A DNA stretch of 64,000 bases from CAVXTT01 sp963764685 (GTDB taxonomy: Bacteria > Bacteroidota > Ignavibacteria > Ignavibacteriales > Ignavibacteriaceae), in assembly GCA_963764685.1 (NCBI GenBank), contig CAVXTT010000020.1, forward strand, positions 310,001 to 374,000. Direction: 5' to 3'. The notes under the pieces were generated by a model, which saw only the letters and a list, made by a program, of their open reading frames with translations, was not told the origin of the DNA and searched no databases. The stretch's first letter is position 1. Each line of letters opens with the position of its first letter. A program made the position numbers and the translations under genes. Shown piece by piece: positions 9,901-18,963 of this stretch.

Positions 9901-11262
9901 AATTTTGTTCCTGCTAAAATGCAGTTTACTGCTCTCGATACTTATTTCATTTCATCTGAGGGGGAAAAGATTCCTTTAAATGATAAAAGGGTAGTGGTTA
10001 TCGTTCCTTCAATAGGCGATCTGTGTGTCGAATACTTTGCTGCCGGGATGAGGAGTCAGGGCTTTAATACAGTTGCCCTGCCTGAAGGAAATAATGAAAT
10101 ACTGAAATACGGAAGGGCAAATGCAACCGGAAAGGAATGTCTGCCTTTAATCCTGATTGCGGGCTCCTTAATAGATTACCTTGAAAACCAGTGGGATGGA
10201 AAAAGCTATGTTGTTATGCTGATAGTCCAGGGAGCAGGAAACTGCCGACTGGGGCAGTACCCCGTATTCTTAAGAAATTTAATTTTAAGAAAGAAGCTTA
10301 AGAATGTTGCCGTACTTCCGCTGATGAATGAGGATGGCTTTGCAGGCTTTGGTCCCCACTTTTCCTTAAGAGCAGTGCAGAACATACTTGCGGCTGATGT
10401 TCTTGATGATATACGGTCGGGGATAATGGCGCACGCAGAGGATCCTGTAAGAGGGATAGAAATTTTTAAGGAAGAATTTAAGAGACTGACGAAAGCTGAG
10501 GAAGAACGTCCCAAGGATATTTATAAGGATCTGAAAGTATTTGCCAGGAACATTAAGAAAAAAGTTCCTGCAGGAAAAAATATTAAGGACGCAAAGTATA
10601 TTGCCCTGGTAGGGGAAATATATGTCCGCCGAGATCATTTTTCACACAAGTATCTTAATAAACGTTTTGCGGAAAAAGGATTTATTCTCAAGGATGCATA
10701 TATAACCGAATGGCTTTTCTACGTTGATTATCTTTTATCATTAAAGCTCCTCGAGCCGGATACATCATTCAGGAAAAAATATGAACGTTTCATCAGGCAG
10801 TTGTTTATGAGACGGGCAGAGTACAAGATCAAAAAAATACTTGCCCACACAGGTTATTATGAATATTCACGCACGGATATTAAAAAACTTTTAGACCACA
10901 GCAAGCATATTATACCTGTTGAGTGCAAAGGGGAGCCTGGATTAACTTTAGGAGTAGCACTTGCCGAAACAATAGAAAAATACTGCGGGGTTGTAAACCT
11001 TGGTCCCTTCGGCTGTATGCCAACCCGTTTTTCTGAATCGGTAACCGTTCCCGAAATGACCATTGAGAATAAGATATCTGCAAAAAAATTAAACGACCCA
11101 TCCTACGATCTACCGCTATCTTTTAACAGGAAGATGAATATTCCGTTCCTGACAATTGAAACAGACGGTAATGTTTATCCCCAGGCCACAGAAGCGAAGA
11201 TTGAAACATTTCTGATGCAGGCAGAAAAAACATCCAGACTTATGGAAGAGCTGAAGAAATAA
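6936..11262 (+). CDS. Large acyl-CoA dehydratase activase (BadF/HgdC-type ATPase with DUF2229), one frameshift
   Basis: After removing one extra base near 7139-7142 this is a 1441-residue protein. It has two ASKHA ATPase modules of the BadF/BadG/HgdC type. The first starts SSVGICIGAS; the second (from 7857) has LGLDVGSTTTKAV, GGQDAKYTF, NEACSAGTGSF and DQCSTFISSD. Cysteine-bearing DUF2229 and HgdB-like regions follow (CYPCQLS near 9075). Small relatives use ATP to inject one electron into 2-hydroxyacyl-CoA dehydratases or benzoyl-CoA reductase. The substrate of these giant fused versions is not established, and no dehydratase or reductase gene is nearby. The start at 6936 is chosen because similarity begins there. 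The frame shift is at AGC A TTA ATA; the reading resumes as LINLPAISEPEA. Confidence 0.85.
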
Positions 11263-11437
11263 TTACTATTTAATTTTTTCTACAAAGCACTTAATTTTAT
11301 TGCCCGTCAATCAGACACTAAATACCTGGTATCTGAACCAAACCTGGCAGCAGCACCACAAAACATTTTCTTTTATTTCGAACCAAATTAAAGGCTAATC
11401 AAAATTTTTTATACCCAAATTATTAGGATAATATTGA

Positions 11438-11538
11438 TAACCCTGATGTAATCCTGAAGTAACCCTTATGTAATCCTCAAAATTAGTCGAATCTGAGGAT
11501 TAGATGAGGATTACATCAGGATTAGATGAGGATTAGAT
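11438..11538. repeat. 11-bp-periodic inverted element, copy 1
   Basis: The right half repeats GAGGATTAGAT-like 11-mers four times. The left half carries the reverse-complement type (GTAATCCTG, GTAACCCTT, GTAATCCTC) at the same spacing. The two arms are separated by a short centre, AAAATTAGTCGAATCT. A second, inverted copy lies at 37634-37743 with almost the same centre. The arms could fold into one long hairpin. Confidence 0.75.
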
Positions 11539-11645
11539 ACCAAGTGCTTATATTTTGCTTTTATTGATTTTTGTTCAAAAAACGCAAGAAATTTTTTCAT
11601 AAGTCCTTTGCGGAAAGACAACAAACGTCCGGGCAGGTGCCCAGC

Positions 11646-11986
11646 GGAACGATTGCTAACCGTTCCTTACACAAGGGAATAAAATGTTGTAAGGAACGAT
11701 CAGTGATCGTTCCGCATGTGCAGTACCCCCTTTAAGGGAGGAAAATATCGTCTCGATTTAATTTGGATATATGATGGTTGATATGAAGGAAACAAAGTTG
11801 TGCCCTCAGCGGAACGGTTGCTAACCGTTCCTTACATTAAATGAAGATCATTGATCGTACCTGTACGTAATAACCCCTTTAATAGGTGAATCATATCTTC
11901 TAAATTTTGTTAGAATATCGATAGTTAATGAGAAGAAAAAAACGTCTGAGATGGGTGCCCTTTGCGGAACGGTTGCTAACCGTTCC
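11646..11986. repeat. REP palindrome cluster 3
   Basis: Palindromes of the CGGTT/AACCG type lie at 11646-11666 (one arm changed to CGATT), 11811-11831 and 11966-11986. One GATCA/TGATC palindrome is at 11693-11713, and a decayed one is near 11847-11862. The unit order and flanking GTAA/TTAC match the clusters around the RAYT gene 5 kb upstream, so that enzyme is the likely source. Confidence 0.82.
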
Positions 11987-12230
11987 TTACAATCTGCCAC
12001 CACTCGTAGTCTCAGACTAAAAGCCTCGACAATTAAGCTTCTCTTTGTTCAGAATGAACAGTTGATGACAGAGGATGGTTTTTAATTGTAAAATTATTTT
12101 CTGCTCTTTTCTTAACATTTAAGAATAAGATTTGAAAAAAAATATTTTGAAGATAAAAAAATAGTATTTGTACTATAGACAATAAAAATTAATATTCTTA
12201 CCTTAATTTAAAATCGAAAGCAAGTTTGTA

Positions 12231-14714
12231 ATGAATACCTCATTCAGAAATTGTCTTCTTGTTTTTCTTCTCCTCTTTTGGCCATCGGAACTTCTGCCGC
12301 AGGACAGTACATTAACCAATTTACGCCGTACAGATACTACACCTCTCAAAAATCATAGTCTGACAGATAAAGAAAAATTATTTCCACTTAAACCCGTGAG
12401 TTCTGCGACCGGTATTTGGACAGAGCTGAATCCTAAAGTTCCCAGAGTAACTTACGCAGGAATTCATTTCGTTAACAAGGATACCGGCTGGGCTGTAGGT
12501 GATCTTGGGGCAATAATAAAAACAACTGATGGGGGCAGCACCTGGAATGTAATTGAAACTAATACAACGTCACCCATTCTTAAAGTAAGAAGCTGCAATG
12601 GCCAAGTAGTTATAGCCAGCGGTTATGATGGTTTGATACTACGTTCCACAGATGGAGGAGAAACCTTTAACCAGGTACCGAGCGGTGTAGGTGATGGGTT
12701 TGATCTCTGGGGTCTGGAGATGATTACTGATATGATAGGGTGGGCTTGTGGTGCGACTGCACTTCTTAAAACAACAGACAGTGGAGAAAACTGGCAGATA
12801 GTAAACACTCCCGGTTATACAGGGAATCTCTGGTGGATAGATTTTATGACAGAAGATTACGGCTTTATTGCTGCAGATGGCAAAGTATTAAGAACCACTG
12901 ACGGCGGTAATAACTGGGAGATAATACAAGCCGGAGATGACGCACCATTGTACTGCATCAATATAGTAGACAGTTTATATATAGCGGCTGCCGGTTATGG
13001 GGGGACAAACTATCCCGGTAAAAATATTTATAGCAGCGATGGCGGGTATACATGGATTAATGGAGGATTCTTAACAACTGAAGAAGTAAATGATATTAAA
13101 TTCATAAATCGTGATACGGGTTATGTCGTAATGAATACTATACTTGCTCAAAAAACCACAAACAGGGGCCAAAATTGGACACCTTTAGCAGGAATTTTTG
13201 ACAACTATGAGTTACAATTTTTAAATAACAACATTGGTTATAGCGCAGGAACAGAGGTAAAGATAAACAAAACGGAAGGTAATCTAGATGCCTGGACGCG
13301 GCTTTTCATAAATGATAACTTTTCAGATGTATTTTTTGTATCTGAACAAAAGGGATTTGCAATAAGCAGCAGTACGAATTCTAATTTCAGAGGACTGTAT
13401 AAAACCACAAATAGCGGTATAGATTGGCAATATGTAATAGGCGCACCGGACGGAGTTGATTTATTATTCCTTGATAGTCTTACAGGTTTTATCGGAACTG
13501 ATAATATCTATAAAACAACCGATGGTGGAGAAACTTGGTATGTACCAAATGGCGGTTCAGGAGGTGCAGGTAAAATATTCTTCATTAATGAAATGACAGG
13601 TTGGGCAATTCGTAGTAATAAAATTTATAAAACCACAGATAAAGGAGAGAACTGGTTTACTCAATTTACGGCGGCTTCCAGCATAGGTTTTACAAGTATT
13701 CATTTTGTTGATTCCTTATATGGATGGACAGCAAATTCAAATGGTAGACCTTACAAAACAACTGATGGAGGCGAAAATTGGATACATCAAATTAATTTGG
13801 ATATTTGGCAAAGTTTAGATGTTTTTTTCAAAGACTATTTAAATGGTTTTCTTTTAGAAAGCAATAAGTTATATAAAACAACAAATGGTGGAATTAATTT
13901 CAACCTGGTGCCCGATATTACTGGTTTCAGTATTGCCGGAAAGCTTAGTCATTACCTGGATAGTACAATTTTTATTACGGGGTATAAAACATACAGATCT
14001 ATTGATGCTGGTACTAATTGGTTAGATTTTATCGAATTAACCGGAACAAGAATAAATGGTTTAAGCTTGCTTGGAATGGGTTCGGGCTATGCAGTTGGTG
14101 AATTAGGTATAGTGTTAAAATACTATGATGAAACTGTGCCTGTTGAGCTTGTTTCATTTGAAGGTAGAATAGGGACAAATGAAATTACTTTATCCTGGAT
14201 AACTGCAAGCGAATTGAATAATCAAGGCTTTGATATTGAAAGATCTTGTGATAGAACAAACTGGGAAACGATTGGATTTATAAATGGCAAAGGGACAACA
14301 ACAAAAATAAATTATTACTTCTTTGTTGATCCCAAACCTTTAGAGGGAGAAATAAATTATCGTCTAAAGCAAGTGGATTATGATGGTACGTTTATATTCT
14401 CAAAAACAGTCACTATTTATTTTGAAAACACTCCATTAATATTTGAGCTATTACAGAATTACCCTAATCCCTTTAACGCAGTAACGAGGATAAGCTTTAG
14501 CATACCTGTTGATTCCAAGGTTAAATTAGAGATATTCGATGTATTGGGAAAAGTGGTAAAGACAATTATCAATAAAGATATTATTAAGGGAAACTACAAT
14601 ATTGATTTCGATGCTTCTGACCTCAATAGTGGAGTTTATTTCTACAGAGTAATGGCAGTAGGAATTAACGGGAAAAGATATGATTTAACAAAAAAGATGA
14701 TTGTTACTAAATAG
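12231..14714 (+). CDS. Secreted Ycf48/BNR-repeat protein with type IX sorting domain
   Basis: The 827-residue product begins with a signal peptide (hydrophobic LLVFLLLFWP, residues 9-18). A long beta-propeller-like region follows, made of about a dozen repeats around TTDGGxxW and GWA(V/I), the Ycf48/HCF136 or photosynthesis-assembly-type repeat common in sortilin/BNR families. From about residue 660 there is a beta-rich domain, VELVSFEGRI...LSWITASELNNQGFDIER, often seen before the sorting domain. The C-terminus (about 735-827) is a type A type IX secretion signal with LLQNYPNPFN and GVYFYRV. It is probably exported and surface-attached or released. Ligand and role are unknown. Two related proteins lie at 57348 and 58657. 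Confidence 0.85.
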   Translation: MNTSFRNCLLVFLLLFWPSELLPQDSTLTNLRRTDTTPLKNHSLTDKEKLFPLKPVSSATGIWTELNPKVPRVTYAGIHFVNKDTGWAVGDLGAIIKTTDGGSTWNVIETNTTSPILKVRSCNGQVVIASGYDGLILRSTDGGETFNQVPSGVGDGFDLWGLEMITDMIGWACGATALLKTTDSGENWQIVNTPGYTGNLWWIDFMTEDYGFIAADGKVLRTTDGGNNWEIIQAGDDAPLYCINIVDSLYIAAAGYGGTNYPGKNIYSSDGGYTWINGGFLTTEEVNDIKFINRDTGYVVMNTILAQKTTNRGQNWTPLAGIFDNYELQFLNNNIGYSAGTEVKINKTEGNLDAWTRLFINDNFSDVFFVSEQKGFAISSSTNSNFRGLYKTTNSGIDWQYVIGAPDGVDLLFLDSLTGFIGTDNIYKTTDGGETWYVPNGGSGGAGKIFFINEMTGWAIRSNKIYKTTDKGENWFTQFTAASSIGFTSIHFVDSLYGWTANSNGRPYKTTDGGENWIHQINLDIWQSLDVFFKDYLNGFLLESNKLYKTTNGGINFNLVPDITGFSIAGKLSHYLDSTIFITGYKTYRSIDAGTNWLDFIELTGTRINGLSLLGMGSGYAVGELGIVLKYYDETVPVELVSFEGRIGTNEITLSWITASELNNQGFDIERSCDRTNWETIGFINGKGTTTKINYYFFVDPKPLEGEINYRLKQVDYDGTFIFSKTVTIYFENTPLIFELLQNYPNPFNAVTRISFSIPVDSKVKLEIFDVLGKVVKTIINKDIIKGNYNIDFDASDLNSGVYFYRVMAVGINGKRYDLTKKMIVTK

Positions 14715-14760
14715 CAGTAAATTAACTATAGTGCTATAGGCTTATCAAATAAATAATTAA

Positions 14761-14782
14761 CAGGGCAGGTAAGCCTGCCCTG
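14761..14782. terminator. Bidirectional hairpin terminator
   Basis: A perfect 9-bp stem (CAGGGCAGG with CCTGCCCTG) and a TAAG loop lie midway between the convergent genes ending at 14714 and 14806. Flanking sequence is AT-rich on both sides but without a long T run. Position and stem strength suggest it ends both transcripts. Confidence 0.75.
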
Positions 14783-14805
14783 TAGATAATAAATTAAGAA
14801 ATCTT

Positions 14806-15663
14806 TTATTTCGTCAACATCATCTTCTTTGTAGAGGTATAGTTCCCTGCCTTTATACTGTAAATATAAACTCCTGAAGGTAGGGATGCGGCATCAAATT
14901 TTACAGAGTGAATGCCTGCTTCTTTTGTACCGTTAACTAATTCAGCAACTTCATTACCCAAAATATCATATACTTTCAGTGTAACATACGAACGCTCCGG
15001 TATCTGGTAGCTGATCGAGGTTGAAGGATTGAACGGGTTCGGGAAATTCTGCTGAAGGTTAAATGATGCAGGTAAGTTATGGTTATCATCCACTCCAACT
15101 ACTGCCTCTGAAAGAGTTATATCATCGACATAAAACTCTGAACCTACGTGAGGATCCTCTTCATTAGGACCATCAATAACTATTGCAATTATTGCGGTAT
15201 CCGGAGTACCTGATACAGCGTACTCAATAGGAATATTAATTTCTGTATAGTTATTAAGGAGAGCTCCTGTTGCGTATATCCCTGCACCGATAACTTCACC
15301 ATTTAAAGAAACCCCGACATAGAAATAAATGGAATCTCCTCCGGCAGGGGAATATCTTAAATAAACCTTCATAGAATTATACCTGGCAGTTATAGGGAAT
15401 CCCCGACCGCTTAGATCCGTGCTGAATAAAATAGGGGGTATGATGCTTCCCAGATAGTCAACAACTTCTCCCTTGGCAGCGCTGGACCCTGAATGACTGC
15501 TGCTGCTTTGAGTGACTGGAGTAACGATGCCGGGGACATTATTTGTCAGCCAGCCATCAGGTGATCCTGCTGTCCAGGTTTCAAAACCGCCGTTGGGAAC
15601 CTGTGCAAATGAAAATGAATATGAGATCAAAATGAAAAGAGAAGAGTATAAATACTTCCTCAT
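14806..15663 (-). CDS. Secreted protein with type IX sorting domain, jelly-roll-like
   Basis: The 285-residue product has a signal peptide (residues 1-20, ending SFSFA-Q). The mature part starts VPNGGFETWTAGSPDGW, the opening of carbohydrate-binding-like jelly-roll domains in many Bacteroidota exoproteins, and contains FYVDDITLSE. The last 85 residues are a type IX sorting domain with LQQNFPNPFNPSTSISYQIP, VAELVNGTKEAG and SGVYIYSIKAGN. Export through the outer membrane is likely. The binding target is unknown. It stands alone, convergent to the gene ending at 14714 and with repeat-rich DNA upstream. Confidence 0.8.
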   Translation of the reverse strand: MRKYLYSSLFILISYSFSFAQVPNGGFETWTAGSPDGWLTNNVPGIVTPVTQSSSSHSGSSAAKGEVVDYLGSIIPPILFSTDLSGRGFPITARYNSMKVYLRYSPAGGDSIYFYVGVSLNGEVIGAGIYATGALLNNYTEINIPIEYAVSGTPDTAIIAIVIDGPNEEDPHVGSEFYVDDITLSEAVVGVDDNHNLPASFNLQQNFPNPFNPSTSISYQIPERSYVTLKVYDILGNEVAELVNGTKEAGIHSVKFDAASLPSGVYIYSIKAGNYTSTKKMMLTK

Positions 15664-16312
15664 TTAATACCTCCTTGTTGTTAAAAATGTTTGAGTGTAC
15701 CGAATATATAAAAATAACTTAATAAATAACAAACAAATAAATAAACGGCGGCAGGGTATGACGGGCGATAATATATCTAAATAAACAAAAGCTGCTAAAG
15801 AGAAGAATAAATCCTGGATAAAAGGTATTTAATGGCTGCCTGTATCAGCTTTTATTGATCCCCTCCAGGGATCTAATGTTGTGGGTAGTTGTGCTTCATT
15901 ATATTCCCCCTACAGGGGAAAGCAGATCGATAGAATAATATTTTTTTATTGCAACAGACTTCCGCTTCCCTTACCGGGATCTAAGGTTATGGTAGTTGTG
16001 CTTTCTACAATTATATTCCCCCTACAGGGGAAAGCAGATCGATAGAATAATATTTTTTTATTGCAACGGACTTCCAGGCTTCGCCTTCGGGGAATTCAAT
16101 TGATCGAAACATTATCCAATTATATTTTTTCTTCAGCCAACCCAGAAACTAAGAACCAAGAACTAAGGATCTTTTTTCCCAATAATTGGCATTCTACAGA
16201 TAATCGAAATTTGTTGCTTCACCCTGTAGGGGTGATATAATTGTAGAAAAATAATGTCAAACAAGATATGATCCCTGTAGGGGATCCATAAAATTATTCC
16301 CGGGATAAATCT
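15664..16312. other. Non-coding, repeat-rich spacer
   Basis: No gene is supported. The stretch holds a roughly 110-bp tandem duplication (15868-16078) and further CCTGTAGGGG/CCCCTACAGG-type palindromic pieces near 16223 and 16272, plus AT-rich DNA. The AT-rich part next to 15663 probably contains the promoter of the minus-strand gene there. Confidence 0.55.
15868..16078. repeat. Tandem duplication of a unit of about 110 bp with CCCCTACAGGGG core
   Basis: Two copies begin with GGGATCTAA at 15868 and 15976. Their second parts, starting ATATTCCCCC at 15901 and 16013, are almost identical for over 60 bases, through AGCAGATCGATAGAATAA to GACTTCC. Each has the 12-bp palindrome CCCCTACAGGGG. Related singletons follow near 16223 and 16272. 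The function is unknown; this looks like a dispersed intergenic repeat. Confidence 0.75.
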
Positions 16313-16663
16313 TTATTGGACGATAATTGTTCCTCTCATACTCGGGTGCACTTTACAGTAATATCCGAATGTGTTTACCGAGTCGAATTTAAAGCTGAAC
16401 GATTGCCCGTTGCCAAGAGTCCCGCTGTCGAATACGCCGGTAGGACTTCCGCTGCCGCTGGTAGCAGTATGATTGATATTATCTTTATTAACCCAGGTTA
16501 TCGTGGTTCCGGCTGCTATTGTTTTAGATGATGGGCGGAATGCATTATTCTCTATCCATATTTCATTAGCAGGCGGATCTCCCGATGACGAACTTGTGCT
16601 GTCCTCACTGCAGGCATTGAAAAACAGTATTAAAAACAGAGAAACCAGCCATATCTTCCACAT
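16313..16663 (-). CDS. Cupredoxin (plastocyanin-like) lipoprotein
   Basis: The 116-residue product starts MWKIWLVSLFLILFFNAC, a lipoprotein signal with Cys18 as the lipidated residue. A Ser-rich linker and a cupredoxin domain follow (NEIWIENNAFRPSSKTIAAGTT). Copper ligands are visible as the His in INHTATS and as Cys, His and Met in YYCKVHPSM near the end. Such proteins are small periplasmic-side or surface electron carriers. An upstream in-frame extension to 16966 is open but looks non-coding, with no signal peptide. The ATG at 16663 has an AGGAAG ribosome site and gives a proper lipoprotein. It is divergent from the hydrogenase operon. Confidence 0.85.
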   Translation of the reverse strand: MWKIWLVSLFLILFFNACSEDSTSSSSGDPPANEIWIENNAFRPSSKTIAAGTTITWVNKDNINHTATSGSGSPTGVFDSGTLGNGQSFSFKFDSVNTFGYYCKVHPSMRGTIIVQ

Positions 16664-17089
16664 ATTATATCTTCCTTTTTTGAATAAGTAAACAATAGAA
16701 TAAATAAGGTGACAACTCATTTCATTTCCTGTGTTCTTAAATAAATAGAGATAATTGCTTGTTATAAAACAAATTTGACAATAACAACTGCTCTCAATAA
16801 GTTTCATATGAGAATTTTGATTCTCTAGTAAAACGCTTTCTTTCATTGTACAATACCTGGAACAAGTGGAATATTCAGTAATCCAATCAGCAGTACAGTT
16901 AAGTTCCCTGTTTCTGTATTTATTGCTCCTCTTTTCACGGCAGTATAAATCGGAATCTATATTCATTGTCCGCTCCGGACACTTTCCCTCATATCCTAAA
17001 ACTTAAGTTTGCATTATCTGCTGCCGCAGAAGAGGAAGTACATTTAAATATAATATTTGATAAAACCCCTTTTAAGAAGGAGGTGTCCG
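16664..17089. other. Divergent promoter region between cupredoxin gene and hydrogenase operon
   Basis: These 426 bases separate two divergent units. No gene is supported; an open frame extending the cupredoxin gene upstream has no coding character. A 15-bp palindrome sits at 16967-16981 and an AAGGAGGTG ribosome site directly precedes the hydrogenase operon. I see no clear sigma-54 or FNR-like site. Confidence 0.55.
16967..16981. promoter_or_regulatory. Palindrome upstream of the hydrogenase operon
   Basis: TGTCCG and its inverse CGGACA flank CTC, about 110 bases before the first hydrogenase gene. Size and symmetry suit a dimeric repressor site, but no matching regulator is identified and only one copy is seen. 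Confidence 0.3.
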
Positions 17090-18124
17090 ATGTTCGTTTC
17101 AGCAGAACATTTCATTGAATTTTTGTTCAGGCTGAATGAGAGTTCCGGAACTTTTGATGATATTATCGTGCCTTACCGATTTTCCGGTTCCTCAAAAAGC
17201 AGCTGGGGTAAACTAGACCGAAAACGAACGGGTGAAATAACCCTTAATTCTTACAGAACAGTTCTGCCCCTTAAATTTCTGCTTTACCCGCCGAGAGAAA
17301 ATGTATATCCTGAAAATAAAAACCTTTCCAAACGACTTATAGTTGGTGTAAAAGCCTGCGATCTTCAATCGCTCCATATATTGGATTCAGCCCTGTTATA
17401 TGGAAATTTCGTTGAACCCCTTTATTCACGCTGGAGAGATAACACAACTATAATATCAGCAGACTGTGATGAAATTACCTCATCCTGCCATTGTTCCTTA
17501 CTGGATGGAAAACCCTTCAGTATGGGGGGATATGATCTGAACCTCTCTTCTTATGACGGTTTTTTTCTTGTCAAGCCGGGCTCGGAAAAAGGGAAGATCC
17601 TTTATGAGCAGTTGAAAATGGAATTCAGTGTGCTTGAACCTGATACGGTTCAGATGCAGCGTATAGAAGAAAGAAGAAAAAATATGCTGCTGCAGGTAGA
17701 TGTCAGTAACCGTAATTATCAAAGAAATGGAATAGAAAATATCCGGAATTCCGCACAGGAGCAATGGAAATCAGGTTCATCTGAGTGTGTAGGGTGCGGC
17801 GCCTGCACAAATCTTTGCCCTACCTGCTACTGCCTTATTCTGAATGATGAGTCAATGTCAAAAAAATTTATTAAACAAAGAACCTATGATTCCTGCCAGT
17901 GGTATGGTTATGCACGTGTAGCCGGAGGAGGCACTCCCAGACCAAAAATGCACGAGCGTTTCCGGAACAGGTATCTCTGCAAGTTCGACTATATGCAGAG
18001 TAATTTTGAAATGCCGGGATGTACAGGATGCGGCAGATGCATCGAAGCCTGTACTGCAGGGATTGATTTTCGGGATGTTCTTAAAAAATTAACTCAGTCC
18101 GATAAAGAAACTATTTTAGTATAA
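17090..18124 (+). CDS. Hydrogenase beta-like iron-sulfur subunit (HyhB/HydB-sulfhydrogenase type)
   Basis: The 344-residue protein belongs to the family of the 4Fe-4S beta subunits of group 3b sulfhydrogenases and anaerobic sulfite reductase subunit A. Two ferredoxin-type cluster motifs are in the C-terminal third: CVGCGACTNLCPTC near residue 232 and CTGCGRCIEAC near residue 311. It probably relays electrons between a flavin subunit (next gene) and the hydrogenase core. The start at 17090 follows a strong AAGGAGGTG site. It is the first gene of an operon that continues, with small gaps or overlaps, to 30768. Finding it ahead of group 4 hydrogenase genes rather than group 3b ones is unusual. 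Confidence 0.85.
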   Translation: MFVSAEHFIEFLFRLNESSGTFDDIIVPYRFSGSSKSSWGKLDRKRTGEITLNSYRTVLPLKFLLYPPRENVYPENKNLSKRLIVGVKACDLQSLHILDSALLYGNFVEPLYSRWRDNTTIISADCDEITSSCHCSLLDGKPFSMGGYDLNLSSYDGFFLVKPGSEKGKILYEQLKMEFSVLEPDTVQMQRIEERRKNMLLQVDVSNRNYQRNGIENIRNSAQEQWKSGSSECVGCGACTNLCPTCYCLILNDESMSKKFIKQRTYDSCQWYGYARVAGGGTPRPKMHERFRNRYLCKFDYMQSNFEMPGCTGCGRCIEACTAGIDFRDVLKKLTQSDKETILV

Positions 18125-18141
18125 TCATTAAAGGAATTGCA

Positions 18142-18963
18142 ATGCAAAATCCTTATGAAGTGGTGCCTGCTGAGATCTATGACGTAGTTCAGGAATCTCC
18201 GCTGATCAGGACAATCCGCCTTAAACCTGAAAGACCCGTTTCTTTCCACACGGGACAGTTCATTGAACTCGGGCTGCCGGGTATAGGAGAAGGTCCGTTT
18301 ACTCCCTCTTCCTCACACTATATTTCCGATGATCTTGACGTAACAATTATGAAGACGGGTTTTTTAACGGAGTACGTGCATAAGACTAAAGTCGGTGATA
18401 TTGTTGGAATACGGGGTCCTTTTGGATCAAAATATCCTCTGGAGAAATTTAAAAATAAGGATGTTCTCATTTTAGGCGGGGGATGCGGACTCGCTCCTCT
18501 CCGATCACTTTTCTTATCTATGCTCCACGATCATAAAGATTATAACAGTATAACTTTCTGTGCAGGTGCAAAAACTCCTGCTGACTGTATTTATAAGGGG
18601 CAGGTAGAGGAATGGAGAAAGTATGAGAATGTGACTTTCCTCCGCGCGGTGGATATTGTACCGGAGGGGCAGGACTGGGGAGAGGATGTATGTCTTGTTA
18701 CCAAGCTGCTTCAGAAAGTGAACATGAAAGTTAACGGCAACCCTGCAATTGTATGTGGTCCCCCGGTGATGATGAAGTTCGGAACTATGGATCTCTTGAA
18801 GTACGGATACAAAGAGGAGAATATTTATCTCTCGATGGAAAAGAAAATGTATTGCGGATTCGGGCAGTGCAGGCATTGCGTTATGGGAAAATATTATGCC
18901 TGTAAGGATGGTCCTGTGTTCACCTATGATCAAATTAAAAATGAGGAGGCGATATGGGATTGA
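18142..18963 (+). CDS. FAD/NAD(P)-binding diaphorase subunit (HyhG/sulfhydrogenase gamma type)
   Basis: This 273-residue protein is of the ferredoxin-NADP reductase fold found in sulfhydrogenase gamma subunits and dihydroorotate dehydrogenase PyrK. The FAD part has FHTGQFIELGLPG and EGPFTPSS. The nucleotide part has LILGGGCGLAPLRSLF (about 110-125). A C-terminal [2Fe-2S] site uses Cys238, Cys243, Cys246 and Cys254 (CGFGQCRHC, then AC). It should exchange electrons with NAD(P)H and hand them to the beta-like subunit. It ends within the next gene (10-base overlap). Together with the previous gene it suggests that this hydrogenase can use NAD(P)H. Confidence 0.88.
   Translation: MQNPYEVVPAEIYDVVQESPLIRTIRLKPERPVSFHTGQFIELGLPGIGEGPFTPSSSHYISDDLDVTIMKTGFLTEYVHKTKVGDIVGIRGPFGSKYPLEKFKNKDVLILGGGCGLAPLRSLFLSMLHDHKDYNSITFCAGAKTPADCIYKGQVEEWRKYENVTFLRAVDIVPEGQDWGEDVCLVTKLLQKVNMKVNGNPAIVCGPPVMMKFGTMDLLKYGYKEENIYLSMEKKMYCGFGQCRHCVMGKYYACKDGPVFTYDQIKNEEAIWD

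Larger units (their letters stand above)
11263..12230. other. Non-coding spacer of about 970 bases with repeats
   Basis: No gene is supported here. The first part is AT-rich, followed by an 11-bp-periodic element (11438-11538), then a REP cluster (11646-11986). The final 240 bases before the gene at 12231 are AT-rich and hold a small inverted repeat TGTTCA-GAA-TGAACA at 12046-12060 that could be an operator but has no other support. Confidence 0.6.

Noticed and set aside
16664..16966. Long N-terminal extension of the cupredoxin gene
   Set aside because: It would bury the lipoprotein signal in the middle of the protein and has no coding character; a good ribosome site precedes the ATG at 16663.
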